This document shows positions 35,577 to 47,117 of a stretch of DNA of 64,000 bases, one piece after another; positions within the stretch are counted from its first letter, which is position 1; every line of letters starts with the position of its first letter. A program made the position numbers and the translations under genes. The notes below the pieces were generated by a model. The model was not told where the DNA came from. It worked only from the letters and a program-made list of their open reading frames with translations, and ran no database searches. The stretch spans positions 1,302,001-1,366,000 of the forward strand of contig NZ_CP039291.1 of the NCBI RefSeq assembly GCF_004798685.1, written 5' to 3'. This DNA comes from Cellulomonas shaoxiangyii. GTDB lineage: Bacteria > Actinomycetota > Actinomycetes > Actinomycetales > Cellulomonadaceae.

Positions 35577-36809
35577 TCAGTCCTCGGCGACCGCCCGTGC
35601 CGCGTCGAGGGCGGTCTCGAGGTCCGCCCACAGGTCGTCGACGTCCTCGATGCCGACGCTCATCCGGACGAGGTCCTCCGGGACCGTCAGCGACTCCGTG
35701 CCGAACCGGCGGCGCCTCTCGAGCGTGGACTCCACGCCGCCCAGGCTCGTCGCCGGCACCCACAGGCGCACCGCCGCGACGAACGCGTCGGCCCCCGCGG
35801 CACCACCGACCGGCCGCACCCCCAGCACGGACCCGTACCCGTCCATCTGCGCGGTGGCGCGGGCGTGGCCGGGGTCGTCCGGGAGGCTCGGGTGCCGTAC
35901 CTCGCGCACAGCCGGGTGGGCGGCCAGGCGGCGTGCGAGCTCGGCGGCGCTGCGCTGCGACCGCTCGACGCGCAGGGCCAGCGTGCGCAGGCCCCGCAGG
36001 GCCAGCCAGACCTCGAAGGGCCCGGCGATCGCGCCGTGGGTCGTGCGGTGCGCGACCACGCGCGCGTGCAGGTCCGCGTCGTCCGTCACCACGGCGCCGA
36101 GGACGACGTCGGAGTGCCCGGCGAGGTACTTCGTCACCGAGTGCACGACGAGGTCGGCACCGAGCGCGAGCGGGCGCTGCACGAGCGGCGTGGCGAACGT
36201 GTTGTCGACCGCGACGAGCGCCGCGACCCCGTGCGCGGCGGTGACCAGCGACGCGACGTCCGCGACCTCGAGCATCGGGTTGGTCGGGGACTCGAGCCAC
36301 AGCATCGCGGCCGGCGGGACGTCCCCGCTGCCGCGCACGGCAGCCGCGACGGCGTCGGTGTCCGCGACGTCGACGAGGTCCACCGTCAGGGCGCCCCGCT
36401 CGGCCAGCTCGCGCAGCAGGACGAGGGTGACCTGGTACGCGTGCCGCGGCACGACGACGCGCCCGCCGACGGGCACGAGCGCCAGCACGGCGGCGATCGC
36501 CGCCATGCCGGAGGCCAGCACGACCGCGGGTGGGCCGTCGGTCGCACGGCCGGCGTCCGCGTGCCCCGCGCGCTCGAGCGCGGCCAGGGCCTCCTCGAAC
36601 GGCTCCCAGGTGGGCGTGCCGCTGCGGGCGTAGAGGTGCTCGCCGGCCCCCGGTTCCCCCTGGGAGACGTACGTCGACGACAGCACGACGGCCGGGTTCA
36701 CGGCGGCACCCGGCGTGCGCGCGGGCCGGCCCGCGCTGACGGCGATCGTGTCGGGGGAGAGCCGCGCGGGGGGCGACGAGGCGTGCGGCGGGGTGTGCGG
36801 ACGGTCCAC
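35577..36809 (-). CDS. PLP-dependent trans-sulfuration enzyme (cystathionine gamma-lyase/synthase type)
   Basis: A 410-residue member of the Cys/Met metabolism PLP family: [110 protein letters not shown] with the PLP Lys, and [11 protein letters not shown]. The family includes gamma-synthases, gamma-lyases and O-acetylhomoserine sulfhydrylases, and the exact reaction cannot be told. GTG 36809 has TACCCT (36821-36816) 6 nt upstream and no Shine-Dalgarno. It is divergent from ddl and appears as an extra gene between gpsA and ddl, which adjoin in mycobacteria. Confidence 0.88.
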   Translation of the reverse strand: MDRPHTPPHASSPPARLSPDTIAVSAGRPARTPGAAVNPAVVLSSTYVSQGEPGAGEHLYARSGTPTWEPFEEALAALERAGHADAGRATDGPPAVVLASGMAAIAAVLALVPVGGRVVVPRHAYQVTLVLLRELAERGALTVDLVDVADTDAVAAAVRGSGDVPPAAMLWLESPTNPMLEVADVASLVTAAHGVAALVAVDNTFATPLVQRPLALGADLVVHSVTKYLAGHSDVVLGAVVTDDADLHARVVAHRTTHGAIAGPFEVWLALRGLRTLALRVERSQRSAAELARRLAAHPAVREVRHPSLPDDPGHARATAQMDGYGSVLGVRPVGGAAGADAFVAAVRLWVPATSLGGVESTLERRRRFGTESLTVPEDLVRMSVGIEDVDDLWADLETALDAARAVAED

Positions 36810-36872
36810 CCGGGCAGGGTAGCCCGCAGGACGCACCCGGGCCCCGTCCCCGCCCGGTAGGGTCGGTCGGCG

Positions 36873-38042
36873 ATGGACGCCACGATTGCCCCCGCGACCG
36901 ACCCGACGACCGACGGACACCCCCACGCCCGGGGAGGTGACCGACCGCGCGTCATGGTCCTCTTCGGGGGCCGGTCGGGCGAGCACGCGATCAGCTGCGC
37001 GACCGCGGGCGGTGTCCTGCGGGCGATCGACCGTGCACGGTACGACGTGGTCGCCGTCGGCATCACGCGCACCGGGCAGTGGGTGCTCGCCGACGACGAC
37101 CCCGACCGCTGGGCGATCCGCGACGGGCACCTGCCCGAGGTCGACGGCGCGTCGGCGCGCGTCGTGCTGCCGCAGGGCACGGTGGACCGGGACGTGCAGG
37201 TGGTCGAGGACGGGCGCGTCGCACGCACGCTGGGCGCCGTCGACGTGGTCTTCCCGCTGCTGCACGGTCCGTTCGGCGAGGACGGCACGCTGCAGGGGCT
37301 GCTCGAGCTCGCCGACGTGCGCTACGTCGGCTCGGGGGTGCTCGCGTCCGCCGTCGGCATGGACAAGCACATGATGAAGCTCGTGCTGGCCGGCTCCGGC
37401 CTGACCGTCGGGCCCTTCCGCGTGCTGCCCGGCGGGGCCACCGCCGACGCCGCGACGCTCGACGCGTTCGTGGCGGACCTCGGGCTGCCGCTGTTCGTCA
37501 AGCCCGCACGGGCGGGCTCGAGCCTCGGCATCACGCGCGTGGTCGAGCGCTCGCAGCTCGAGGACGCCGTGGCGGAGGCGCGCCGGCACGACCCCAAGGT
37601 CGTCGTCGAGGCCGCGATCGTCGGGCGCGAGGTCGAGTGCGGCGTCCTCGGCGGCCGCGCGGGGGCTCCCGCACGCGCGTCGCTGCCGGGCGAGGTCGTC
37701 GTCACCCACGACCGGCACGCGTTCTACGACTTCGAGGCGAAGTACCTCGACGAGGACGGCGTCGTGCTCTCCTGCCCCGCCGACCTGCCGCCCCACGTCA
37801 CGGAGCGCGTCCGGGAGGTGGCCGTCCGGGCCTTCGACGCCGTGGGGTGCGAGGGGCTGGCCCGCGTCGACGTGTTCGTCACGGCCGACGACGAGGTCGT
37901 GGTCAACGAGATCAACACGATGCCCGGGTTCACGCCGTACTCGATGTACCCGCGGATGTGGGAGGCGACGGGCGTGCCGTACGCCGAGCTCGTGGACGAG
38001 CTCGTCGGCCTGGCGCTCGAGCGGTCGACCGGCCTGCGCTGA
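36873..38042 (+). CDS. ddl: D-alanine--D-alanine ligase
   Basis: A 389-residue ATP-grasp ligase making D-Ala-D-Ala for the pentapeptide. N-terminal domain VMVLFGGRSGEHAISCATAGGVLRAID, VVFPLLHGPFGEDGTLQGLLELADVRYVGSGVLASAVGMDKHMMK, GLPLFVKPARAGSSLGITRV and EINTMPGFTPYSMYPRMWEA. Its first 25 residues are a variable extension. ATG 36873 lies 9 nt after TAGGGT (36858-36863), with no Shine-Dalgarno, so it may be leaderless. The pair with gpsA and DUF3515 is conserved in actinobacteria. Confidence 0.96.
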   Translation: MDATIAPATDPTTDGHPHARGGDRPRVMVLFGGRSGEHAISCATAGGVLRAIDRARYDVVAVGITRTGQWVLADDDPDRWAIRDGHLPEVDGASARVVLPQGTVDRDVQVVEDGRVARTLGAVDVVFPLLHGPFGEDGTLQGLLELADVRYVGSGVLASAVGMDKHMMKLVLAGSGLTVGPFRVLPGGATADAATLDAFVADLGLPLFVKPARAGSSLGITRVVERSQLEDAVAEARRHDPKVVVEAAIVGREVECGVLGGRAGAPARASLPGEVVVTHDRHAFYDFEAKYLDEDGVVLSCPADLPPHVTERVREVAVRAFDAVGCEGLARVDVFVTADDEVVVNEINTMPGFTPYSMYPRMWEATGVPYAELVDELVGLALERSTGLR

Positions 38043-38063
38043 CCCGGCGCGGGCGCGCGCTGC

Positions 38064-38531
38064 TCAGAGGCAGGCGCGCTCCTGCGTCGTCAGGGCCACC
38101 GCGGGACCGAGCAGGTCGACGAACGACGTGGTGCTGAACTCCGTCACGGCCTCGGGCACCCGTACCTCGACGGCGGGCACGCGCCCGTAGGTCGTGAAGC
38201 GCCAGTCGCCCGACTCCTCGACGACGACCCAGTCGATCGTCGGGCCGTTCGGCGTCGTCACGGACTGGCACCGGTCGGTCGTCGGGCCGAGCGGCTCGAC
38301 CCCGCAGCGGAGCACGACCGCGGCGTCGGGACGTCCCCAGGCGGTCGTCGCCTGCGCGTCGGTCTCGAGGCGGGGCAGGTCCTCCGACAGCTGGTCTGGC
38401 AGGGCGAGCACGACCGACGCGCACACCGGGTCCGCCGCGTGCGGGGCCACGTCGACCGCGACCGTGGGGGCGCACGCCGCGAGGGTCACCAGGACCGCGG
38501 CGGCGAGGGGCAGGGCACGGCGGGGTGACAC
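38064..38531 (-). CDS. DUF3515 family lipoprotein
   Basis: A 155-residue protein starting VSPRRALPLAAAVLVTLAACAPTVAV, a signal peptide with lipobox LAAC (Cys about residue 19), followed by DPVCASVVLALPDQLSEDLPRLETDAQATTAWGRPDAAVVLRCGVEP, the DUF3515 core, with paired cysteines. The role of this family is not known; it is secreted and membrane-anchored. GTG 38531 lies 6 nt after TACCGT (38543-38538); the GGAG there falls in the spacer rather than being a Shine-Dalgarno. Gene order ddl-DUF3515-thiL is actinobacterial. Confidence 0.88.
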   Translation of the reverse strand: MSPRRALPLAAAVLVTLAACAPTVAVDVAPHAADPVCASVVLALPDQLSEDLPRLETDAQATTAWGRPDAAVVLRCGVEPLGPTTDRCQSVTTPNGPTIDWVVVEESGDWRFTTYGRVPAVEVRVPEAVTEFSTTSFVDLLGPAVALTTQERACL

Positions 38532-38641
38532 GTCTCCACGGTACCCGCCGCCGCCGGACGTCCCGGCCCGCGGTCGGGACGGGGCGCGTGCGCGGCCGTG
38601 CCGGTGCGCGGGCGCGGCGCCGCAGCGCATAGCGTGTGGCC

Positions 38642-39619
38642 GTGGCCGCCGAGAGTCCCCGCGTCCGTGACCTCACCGAGCAGGACTTGCTCGACCGGAT
38701 CTTCCCGCACCTGCCGGTGGGCTCGCGCACCCTCGTGCCGCCCGGCGACGACGCGGCTGTCGTCGCCGCACCCGACGGCCGCGTCGTGGTCACGTGCGAC
38801 GTGCTCGTCGAGGGTGTGCACTTCCGGCGCGACTGGTCGACCGCCGCCGACGTCGGCCGTCGGGCGGCGATGCAGAACCTCGCCGACGTCGCCGCGATGG
38901 GCGCCCGCCCGACGGCCCTCGTCGTCGGGCTCGTCGTGCCGGGGGACACGCCCGCGGCGTGGGTGGAGGGGCTCGCGGCGGGGCTGGGCGACGCGTGCCG
39001 CCCGCTCGACGTCGGCGTGGTGGGCGGTGACCTCTCGTCCGGGCCCGTGCTCGTCGTCGCCGTCACGGCGCACGGCGACCTCGAGGGCCGCACCGCCGTC
39101 CGGCGCACGGGTGCCCGGCCGGGCGACGTCGTCGCGCTGGCGGGACGCTGCGGCTGGTCGGGGGCCGGGTGGGCGCTGCTGGCCGCGGGCCGCCCCCAGC
39201 TCGACGCCGGCCTGGTGGCCGCCTACCGCTCGCCCGAGCCCCTGGTCGAGGCGGGCGCGCTCGCGGCGCGGGGCGGCGCCACCGCGATGCTCGACGTGTC
39301 CGACGGCCTGCTGCGGGACGGCCGCCGCCTCGCCCGGGCGAGCGGCGTGACGCTCGACCTGGGCCCGCCGGGCACCGTGCTCGCGGACGACGTGGCCCGG
39401 CTCCGCGGTGCCGCGGACGCGCTCGGGGTGGCCGTCGACGACTGGCTGCTCGCCGGCGGGGAGGACCACGGGCTCCTCGCGACGTTCCCGGCCGACGCGA
39501 CGCTGCCGGAGGGCTTCCGCCCGGTCGGCGTGGTGCGTGAGCGCGGCGGCGAGCCGGTGCTCGTGGACGGGCGCCCGCCGCGCGCGGGGTCCGTCGGCTG
39601 GGACCACTTCGCCGACTGA
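38642..39619 (+). CDS. thiL: Thiamine-monophosphate kinase
   Basis: A 325-residue ThiL, which phosphorylates thiamine phosphate to thiamine diphosphate. Motifs: PPGDDAAVVAAPDGRVVVTCDVLVEGVHFRRDW, GRRAAMQNLADVAAMGARPTALVVGLVVPG, VGVVGGDLSSGPVLVVAV, and MLDVSDGLLRDGRRLARASGV. GTG 38642 lies 6 nt after TAGCGT (38630-38635); an in-frame GTG at 38636 would lie inside the spacer. The gene diverges from the DUF3515 gene. Confidence 0.95.
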   Translation: MAAESPRVRDLTEQDLLDRIFPHLPVGSRTLVPPGDDAAVVAAPDGRVVVTCDVLVEGVHFRRDWSTAADVGRRAAMQNLADVAAMGARPTALVVGLVVPGDTPAAWVEGLAAGLGDACRPLDVGVVGGDLSSGPVLVVAVTAHGDLEGRTAVRRTGARPGDVVALAGRCGWSGAGWALLAAGRPQLDAGLVAAYRSPEPLVEAGALAARGGATAMLDVSDGLLRDGRRLARASGVTLDLGPPGTVLADDVARLRGAADALGVAVDDWLLAGGEDHGLLATFPADATLPEGFRPVGVVRERGGEPVLVDGRPPRAGSVGWDHFAD

Positions 39620-39635
39620 GGATCCCGCGGAGGGC

Positions 39636-40163
39636 TCAGCCGCGGCGGTAGCGGATCTCGAGCAGCTCGGCGCCGCCGACGTCCTCGAGGCGCTCGACGC
39701 CGTCGGGCTGGAACCCGTGGCGGCGGTAGAAGTGGCGTGCCCGCTCGTTGGCCGCGAGGACCCACAGCACGAGGGGCGTGTGCTCGCCCGCCTCGGCGAC
39801 GACGGTCCGGATGAGCTCGCGCGCGACGCCGTGCCCCCAGGTGCCGGGGTCGAGGTAGATCGAGTAGATCTCGCGCTCGCCGCGGCGGGCGTCCTCGTCG
39901 CGCGAGGGGCCGTAGGAGGCGAAGCCGAGCAGCCGACCCCCGGACTCGGCGACGAAGGTGCGGACGTGGTCCGCGGGGCCGGCGGTCAGGAGCTCGCGCC
40001 AGCGGCTGCCGCGCGCGGCCGCGTCCAGACCGCTCAGGTACTCGGCGGGGACGATGCCGGCGTACGCCTCCTGCCAGGAGCGGACGTGCACGTCGGCGAT
40101 GGCCTGCGCGTCGTCGGGCGTGGCGGGGCGGATGGTGACCTCGTCGACGATCTGCTCGACCAT
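39636..40163 (-). CDS. GNAT family N-acetyltransferase
   Basis: A 175-residue GNAT protein: IRPATPDDAQAIADVHVRSWQEAYAGIVPAEYL, GFASYGPSRDE, EIYSIYLDPGTWGHGVARELIRTVV (acetyl-CoA loop of the Q/RxxGxG/A type, here with His-Gly-Val-Ala), and ERARHFYRRHGFQPDG. The substrate is unknown. ATG 40163 lies 6 nt after CACGCT (40175-40170), so it is probably monocistronic and leaderless, separate from rpmB upstream, which ends in its own terminator. Confidence 0.88.
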   Translation of the reverse strand: MVEQIVDEVTIRPATPDDAQAIADVHVRSWQEAYAGIVPAEYLSGLDAAARGSRWRELLTAGPADHVRTFVAESGGRLLGFASYGPSRDEDARRGEREIYSIYLDPGTWGHGVARELIRTVVAEAGEHTPLVLWVLAANERARHFYRRHGFQPDGVERLEDVGGAELLEIRYRRG

Positions 40164-40196
40164 GACGCCAGCGTGCCACAGGGGTCGCACGCAGCA

Positions 40197-40230
40197 CGAG
40201 GGCCCGCGAGCGGATGCTCGCGGGCCCTCG
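40197..40230 (-). terminator. Terminator after rpmB
   Basis: A perfect 15-bp stem (40197-40211 with 40216-40230) with loop GGAT lies 60 nt beyond the minus-strand rpmB stop and before the GNAT promoter. Confidence 0.85.
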
Positions 40231-40289
40231 TCGGGTCCTGCTGTGCGGGTGCGCCGTCCGCCCGGGGGCGGCGGCGCGGCACGGGGGTC

Positions 40290-40481
40290 TCAGACGGCGC
40301 GCTGGACCTTGCCGGCCTTGAGGCACGAGGTGCACACGTTGAGGCGCTTCGGGGTACCCGCCACGACCACGCGCACGCGCTGGATGTTCGGGTTCCAGCG
40401 GCGCTTCGTGCGCACGTGCGAGTGCGAGATGCTGTGCCCGAAGCTCGGGCCCTTGGCGCAGACGTCGCAGTTGGCAGCCAC
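40290..40481 (-). CDS. rpmB: 50S ribosomal protein L28
   Basis: A 63-residue L28: VAANCDVCAKGPSFGHSISHSHVRTKRRWNPNIQRVRVVVAGTPKRLNVCTSCLKAGKVQRAV, shown here in part as CDVC and CTSC, the two cysteine pairs of the zinc-binding (C+) form. GTG 40481 has AGGAG at good spacing. It is transcribed from a promoter about 170 nt upstream and is terminated by a strong hairpin. Neighbourhood with thiL, DAK2 and recG is conserved in actinobacteria. Confidence 0.96.
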   Translation of the reverse strand: MAANCDVCAKGPSFGHSISHSHVRTKRRWNPNIQRVRVVVAGTPKRLNVCTSCLKAGKVQRAV

Positions 40482-40794
40482 GATCTTCTCCTGGTTCTGT
40501 TCTGTCCCGGGGCCGGCGGGCGGTCCGGTTCGTGCACGACCCGCGCACGCGGCCTGGGCCGGGCCTGCCACCAGGGTCTGGTGACCGGCCACGACCGCAC
40601 GACGATGCGTCGGGAAGTCGGTGGGGATGCCGGACGGGGTCCGGGCAACCGGACAAGGCTAGCCCATCGACGACCTGGCACCCAAATGTGGGCGCGGTGC
40701 GGCACAGTGCTCCGGTGACGCGGCGGCTCGGAGCCGTCGGCGGGCCCGTGCGCGCGGGCCGGCGCGGGCGTCCCCACGACGACGGAGGCGACGG
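40482..40794. promoter_or_regulatory. 313-nt gap with the rpmB promoter and long leader
   Basis: On the minus strand TTGGGT (40685-40680), 18 nt and TAGCCT (40661-40656) form a promoter that leaves an rpmB leader of about 168 nt. The leader has a 6-bp hairpin (CACCAG/CTGGTG near 40565-40580). On the plus strand the gap ends with the DAK2 Shine-Dalgarno GGAGG; a clear promoter for DAK2 was not found. Nothing else is recognisable. Confidence 0.5.
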
Positions 40795-42390
40795 ATGGCG
40801 GTGCAGCCGGCGGTGGACCGTGACGGGTCCGTGCACCCCGCGGCGGGTCCGGGAGCGGCGGCGCTCGGCGACCCCGTCGTGCTGCGCGCGTGGGCGGCGG
40901 GTGCGCGGGCGGTGTGCGCGGCCGCGCGCGAGCGGGTCGACGCGGTCAACGTGTTCCCCGTCGCCGACGCGGACACCGGGTCGAACGTGCTGCTCACCGT
41001 CTCGGGCGGCGCGGACGCCGTCGCGGCGCTGCCCGGCGGCGCCGGTGCGGCCGAGGTCGCGGGCACCCTCGCCGCCGGCGCCGCCGCCGCGGCGCGCGGC
41101 AGCTCCGGGATCATCCTCAGCCAGTGGCTGGTCGGGCTCGCCGCGGCCGTCGCCGCGGGCGAGGACCTCGCGGGTGCGCTCACGCGGGCGGCCGCGGCAG
41201 CCCGCGACGCGGTGCCGGACCCGCAGGAGGGGACGGTGCTGACGGTCGCCGCGCAGGTGGCCGCGCACGTCGGCAGGCACGACCACGGGTCCGCCGTCCC
41301 GCACGGCAGCGCCGACGCCGACGTCCTCGCGCACGCGCTCGCGGCCGCCCGGTCCGACCTCGGACGCGTGAGCGCGGGGCACGACGTCCTGCGGGCGGCG
41401 CACGTCGTCGACGCGGGCGCGTGCGCGCTCCTCGTCGTGCTCGACGCCCTCACGCACGCCCTGCGCACGCGGACCGCCGCCGAGGTCGCCGACGTCGACC
41501 TGGCGTGGCTGCCCACGGGCGCGGTCGCGCTGCCCGGTGCGCACGCGGCTGCGGCCGGCGGCGCGTTCGAGGTCATGCTGCTCGTCCGCCCGGGGCCCTC
41601 GTGCTCGTCGACGGACGGCGCCGCGGGCACCGACGCCCTCGCCGCCGCGCTGCGGGGCGTCGGCGACGCGGTCGCGGTCGTCGCGGCAGGCGACCGCTGG
41701 CACGCGCACGTGCACACCGACGACCCCGCCGCGGCCCTCGCGCTCGTGCCCCCCGGCGCGCGCGACCGCGTGGTCGTCCGGGCCGTCGACCCCGGTCCCG
41801 TGACAGGGCCCGGGCTCGTCGTCGTGACGGCCTCCGGCGGGTTGGCCGCCTGGTACGCCACGGCGGGCGCGGTCGCGCTCGTCGCCGACCCGGGGGCGCC
41901 CGTACCGGCCGAGCACGTCGGGCGCGCCGTGGTGGACGCGGAGGGCTCGCACGTGGTCGTGCTCGACGCGGTCGGCGGCGTGCCGCCCGGGACGGTGCCC
42001 GAGGCGCCCGGGGTGCCGCCCGCCACGGTGCTGGCGGCCGCACCGGACGGCGCCGCGGTCGTGGCGTGCCTGGCGGTGCTGGCGGACCCCGCGAGAGGGT
42101 CCGGCGCCGCCCGTGCGGCGCTGGACCGCCTGCTGTCCGTGCGGGTGCCGGCGCACGCGCCGGGTGACGCGGGCGGCGACGCGCCCGGTGGCGTGCCGGC
42201 GCTCGTCGGCGCCGTGCGCGACCTCGTGCGCAGCCGACCCGCGGCCCAGTCGGTCACGCTCGTGCACGGCGCCGACGTCGGGGCCGACGCGGCGGCGGCC
42301 GTGGACGCGGTCCGCGCGGCGCTGCCGGACCACGAGGTCGTCGTGGCCGGGCCGGCCGCGGAGGCAGGGTGGTGGGTGGGCGTCGACTGA
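40795..42390 (+). CDS. DAK2 domain-containing protein (DhaL/FakA-like kinase)
   Basis: A 531-residue protein. The N-terminal DhaL-like domain (residues ~25-220) has VNVFPVADADTGSNVLLTV, whose Asp residues coordinate Mg-ATP in dihydroxyacetone kinase and fatty-acid kinase FakA (usual form PxPDGDTGxN), plus GSSGIILSQWLVGLA and HVVDAGACALLVVLDAL. The central and C-terminal parts (from ~230) match the FakA DegV-like assembly (VTASGGLAAWYATAGA, MLLVRPG). Related proteins phosphorylate fatty acids bound to FakB; none is nearby. ATG 40795 has GGAGG upstream. It precedes recG, as in other actinobacteria. Confidence 0.88.
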   Translation: MAVQPAVDRDGSVHPAAGPGAAALGDPVVLRAWAAGARAVCAAARERVDAVNVFPVADADTGSNVLLTVSGGADAVAALPGGAGAAEVAGTLAAGAAAAARGSSGIILSQWLVGLAAAVAAGEDLAGALTRAAAAARDAVPDPQEGTVLTVAAQVAAHVGRHDHGSAVPHGSADADVLAHALAAARSDLGRVSAGHDVLRAAHVVDAGACALLVVLDALTHALRTRTAAEVADVDLAWLPTGAVALPGAHAAAAGGAFEVMLLVRPGPSCSSTDGAAGTDALAAALRGVGDAVAVVAAGDRWHAHVHTDDPAAALALVPPGARDRVVVRAVDPGPVTGPGLVVVTASGGLAAWYATAGAVALVADPGAPVPAEHVGRAVVDAEGSHVVVLDAVGGVPPGTVPEAPGVPPATVLAAAPDGAAVVACLAVLADPARGSGAARAALDRLLSVRVPAHAPGDAGGDAPGGVPALVGAVRDLVRSRPAAQSVTLVHGADVGADAAAAVDAVRAALPDHEVVVAGPAAEAGWWVGVD

Positions 42391-42511
42391 CCGCCGCCCG
42401 CGCGCACGGGCGACCGCCGGCGGCACGTGGCCGGTGCGCGCCCGCGGGACGGGCCGGCCGGAGCGCGGCCCACGACGACGCACGGACGAGGACGAGGAGG
42501 TGGGGGCGCGG

Positions 42512-44761
<2,250 letters not shown>

Positions 44762-44823
44762 CGCCGGACCGGACCCCCGACACCGGCACCGCCCCCGGCA
44801 CCGGCGCAACTACCCTGGCCGCC

Positions 44824-45513
44824 ATGGCGACACCCGTGGTCCGCGTGCACGACGTCGAGGTGGGCTACGGGGCGACGCCCGTCTGCCCGCCGGTGGCCTT
44901 CACGGTCGACGCCGGTCGGGCCGTGGCACTCGTCGGCGCGAACGGCTCGGGCAAGTCCACGGTGCTGAAGACGGTCCTCGGGCTGCTCACACCGCTCGCC
45001 GGTCGCGTCGAGGTGCTGGGCCGGCCCGTCGACGAGCGGGAGCCGGAGTTCCGCCGCGAGGTCGCCGGGGTCCTCGACGACGACGCGTACTTCCCCGCGC
45101 TGACCGTCGCCGAGCACCTGTACCTGACCGCGCGGGGGCACGGCGTGCTCGACGCGCGCGACCGTGTCGCCGAGCTGCTGACGGAGTTCGGTCTGGCCGA
45201 GCACGCGCAGGCGCTGCCGGTCGCGCTCTCCTCGGGGCAGCGCCGCCGGCTGCTCCTGGCCGCCGGCTTCGCCCGTCCGCGCTCGCTGCTCGTGCTCGAC
45301 GAGCCCGAGCAGCGCCTCGACCGCGGCATGCGCGCCCGGCTCGCCGAGCGGCTGCGCGCGGAGACCGCCGCCGGCGGCGCCGTGCTGCTCGCGACGCACG
45401 ACGCGGAGCTCGTGCGCGAGGTCTGCGACGCGGCCGTGCACATCGACGACCGGGCCGTCGAGCACGTGACGGCGGACGAGGCCGCGGCGCGCATCGCGCG
45501 GGTCGTGCTGTGA
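44824..45513 (+). CDS. ABC transporter ATP-binding protein
   Basis: A 229-residue ABC ATPase: Walker A VGANGSGKSTVLKTVLGLL, signature LSSGQRRRLLLAAGFARPRSLLVLDEPEQRLD with Walker B, and H-loop LLATHDAELV. It lies in front of a DUF6297 membrane protein with a 4-nt overlap, so the two form a probable exporter of unknown substrate. ATG 44824 lies 7 nt after TACCCT (44811-44816); the in-frame GTG at 44758 overlapping the recG stop is an alternative longer start. The D-loop reads LLVLDEPEQRLD, with Gln-Arg replacing the usual SALD. Confidence 0.87.
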   Translation: MATPVVRVHDVEVGYGATPVCPPVAFTVDAGRAVALVGANGSGKSTVLKTVLGLLTPLAGRVEVLGRPVDEREPEFRREVAGVLDDDAYFPALTVAEHLYLTARGHGVLDARDRVAELLTEFGLAEHAQALPVALSSGQRRRLLLAAGFARPRSLLVLDEPEQRLDRGMRARLAERLRAETAAGGAVLLATHDAELVREVCDAAVHIDDRAVEHVTADEAAARIARVVL

Positions 45514-47117
45514 CGGCCGTCCGCCCGTACGAGACGGGCCCGGTCCCGGCGGCCCGCTCGATCCGCCGGTTCACCACGCAGGCGGCCCGGGCGCACGCCG
45601 ACGCGCACGTCGGTGCGCTCCTGGCCGACGTCTACTCGGCCGTCCTCAGCGTCGCGGTCGCGGTCGGTTTCGCGCTCGGCGTCGTGCAGCAGCTGCGCGT
45701 CGCGCTGCCGCCCGCGCCGGACGTCGCGACGCCGGGCGGGCTGAGCCTGCCCGTCCTCGTGGCGGTGCTGCTGGTGGGCGCGGCCGGTGCCCTCGTGGGG
45801 GTGGCCGGCCGGCTCGGGCCGGTCGGCGCGGGTGGGGCCGAGGGCGCGTGGTGGCTGACGCTGCCCGTGCAGCGCCGAGGGCTGCTCCGTCCGGCCGCGG
45901 TCCGGCTGCCCGTGCTCGCCGCCCTCGCCGGGGCGGTCGTGGTGGTGCTGCTGGACGCGGGGCTGCTGGCGCGGGCCGGGGCCGAGCTCGTGCGCGGGGC
46001 GCTCGTGGGGGCCGCGGGCGCCGCCGCGCTCGTGCTCGCCGCGGCGCTCGTGCAGTCGGCCGGCGTGCCGCGGCGCACGACCGCCCTCGCCGGCGACGCC
46101 CTGCTGCTGGCCGCGCCGGTCGCGGCGGCGCTGCTCGTGGCGACGGGCACGGCGCCGGCCACGACGCCCGTCCCGGGCTGGGCGCTGGTCGCCGCGGGCG
46201 CCGTGGCCGTCGCGGCGCTGGGGGCCGGCGTCGACGCACGGCTCGGCCGGCTGCCCGCACGCACGGTGCGGGAGAGCGGGTCGGTGGCGACGCAGGCGGT
46301 CGGAGCGGTCGTGTCCCTCGACACCCGCGAGCTCGGCCGCGCGCTCGGGGGCGGGACGCTGCGGCCCGCGCGCCGGCGGTCGTCGCGGCTGCGGACCGTG
46401 CGGGGGCCGGTCACCGCCCTGGTCACGGCGGACGTCGTCCTGCTGCGGCGGTCGCCGCGCCATCTCGTCCAGGTCGCCGTCGGCGTGCTGGTGCCCGCCC
46501 TCGTCACGGTCGTGCCCCAGCTCGCGAGCCCGGTGGGGGTGGTGCTCGCCGTCGTCGTCGGTGGCGCCGCTGCCGCGAGCGCCGGCGCGGAGGGGTCCCG
46601 CTGGGCGGAGATGGCGCCGGCCCTGGACCGGGCGCTGCCGTTGCGGCACACGACCGTGCGGCGGCTGCGGATGGTGGTGCCGGCGCTCGTCGCGCTCGTG
46701 TGGTCGGCGCTCACGCTCGCCGCCGTCGCGCGCTGGGCCGGCGGCCCGGTCGTCGACTGGCTCGTGCTCGCGCTCGCGTCGACGCCCGTGTGGGCCGCGG
46801 CGGCGGTGCGGGCGGCGTACCGGCCGGCGCCGGACTGGGGGAAGAACCTCGTGGCGACACCCGCGGGCGCGGTGCCCGCCGGTGCGTTCGCGGTGGTGGC
46901 CCGCGGACCGGACCTCGTGGCCCTGTGCCTGCTGCCGCTGTGGATCGCGATCGGCCTGTCGACGGTCACGACGCCGCTGGTCACCGCGCAGCTCGTGCTG
47001 TCCGTGGTGGCGGTCCTCATCGGCTCCTCGACGCACGAGAAGAGCTGGCTCGATCGCACGCTCGAGGGGGCGGACGCGAGCGCCCCCGCGCCCGCGCCGA
47101 GCGGGGCGGCGAGGTGA
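45510..47117 (+). CDS. DUF6297 family membrane protein (ABC permease partner)
   Basis: A 535-residue protein with 10-12 hydrophobic segments, a basic N-terminus (RSIRRFTTQAARAHADAHVGALL), and a central soluble region RPARRRSSRLRTVRGPVTALVTADVVLLRRSPRHLVQ. Its residues match the actinobacterial DUF6297 family, found next to ABC ATPases. It overlaps the ATPase gene by 4 nt (GTGA) and rsmD by 4 nt. The likely role is the membrane part of the transporter; the substrate cannot be deduced. Confidence 0.8.
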   Translation: MTAVRPYETGPVPAARSIRRFTTQAARAHADAHVGALLADVYSAVLSVAVAVGFALGVVQQLRVALPPAPDVATPGGLSLPVLVAVLLVGAAGALVGVAGRLGPVGAGGAEGAWWLTLPVQRRGLLRPAAVRLPVLAALAGAVVVVLLDAGLLARAGAELVRGALVGAAGAAALVLAAALVQSAGVPRRTTALAGDALLLAAPVAAALLVATGTAPATTPVPGWALVAAGAVAVAALGAGVDARLGRLPARTVRESGSVATQAVGAVVSLDTRELGRALGGGTLRPARRRSSRLRTVRGPVTALVTADVVLLRRSPRHLVQVAVGVLVPALVTVVPQLASPVGVVLAVVVGGAAAASAGAEGSRWAEMAPALDRALPLRHTTVRRLRMVVPALVALVWSALTLAAVARWAGGPVVDWLVLALASTPVWAAAAVRAAYRPAPDWGKNLVATPAGAVPAGAFAVVARGPDLVALCLLPLWIAIGLSTVTTPLVTAQLVLSVVAVLIGSSTHEKSWLDRTLEGADASAPAPAPSGAAR

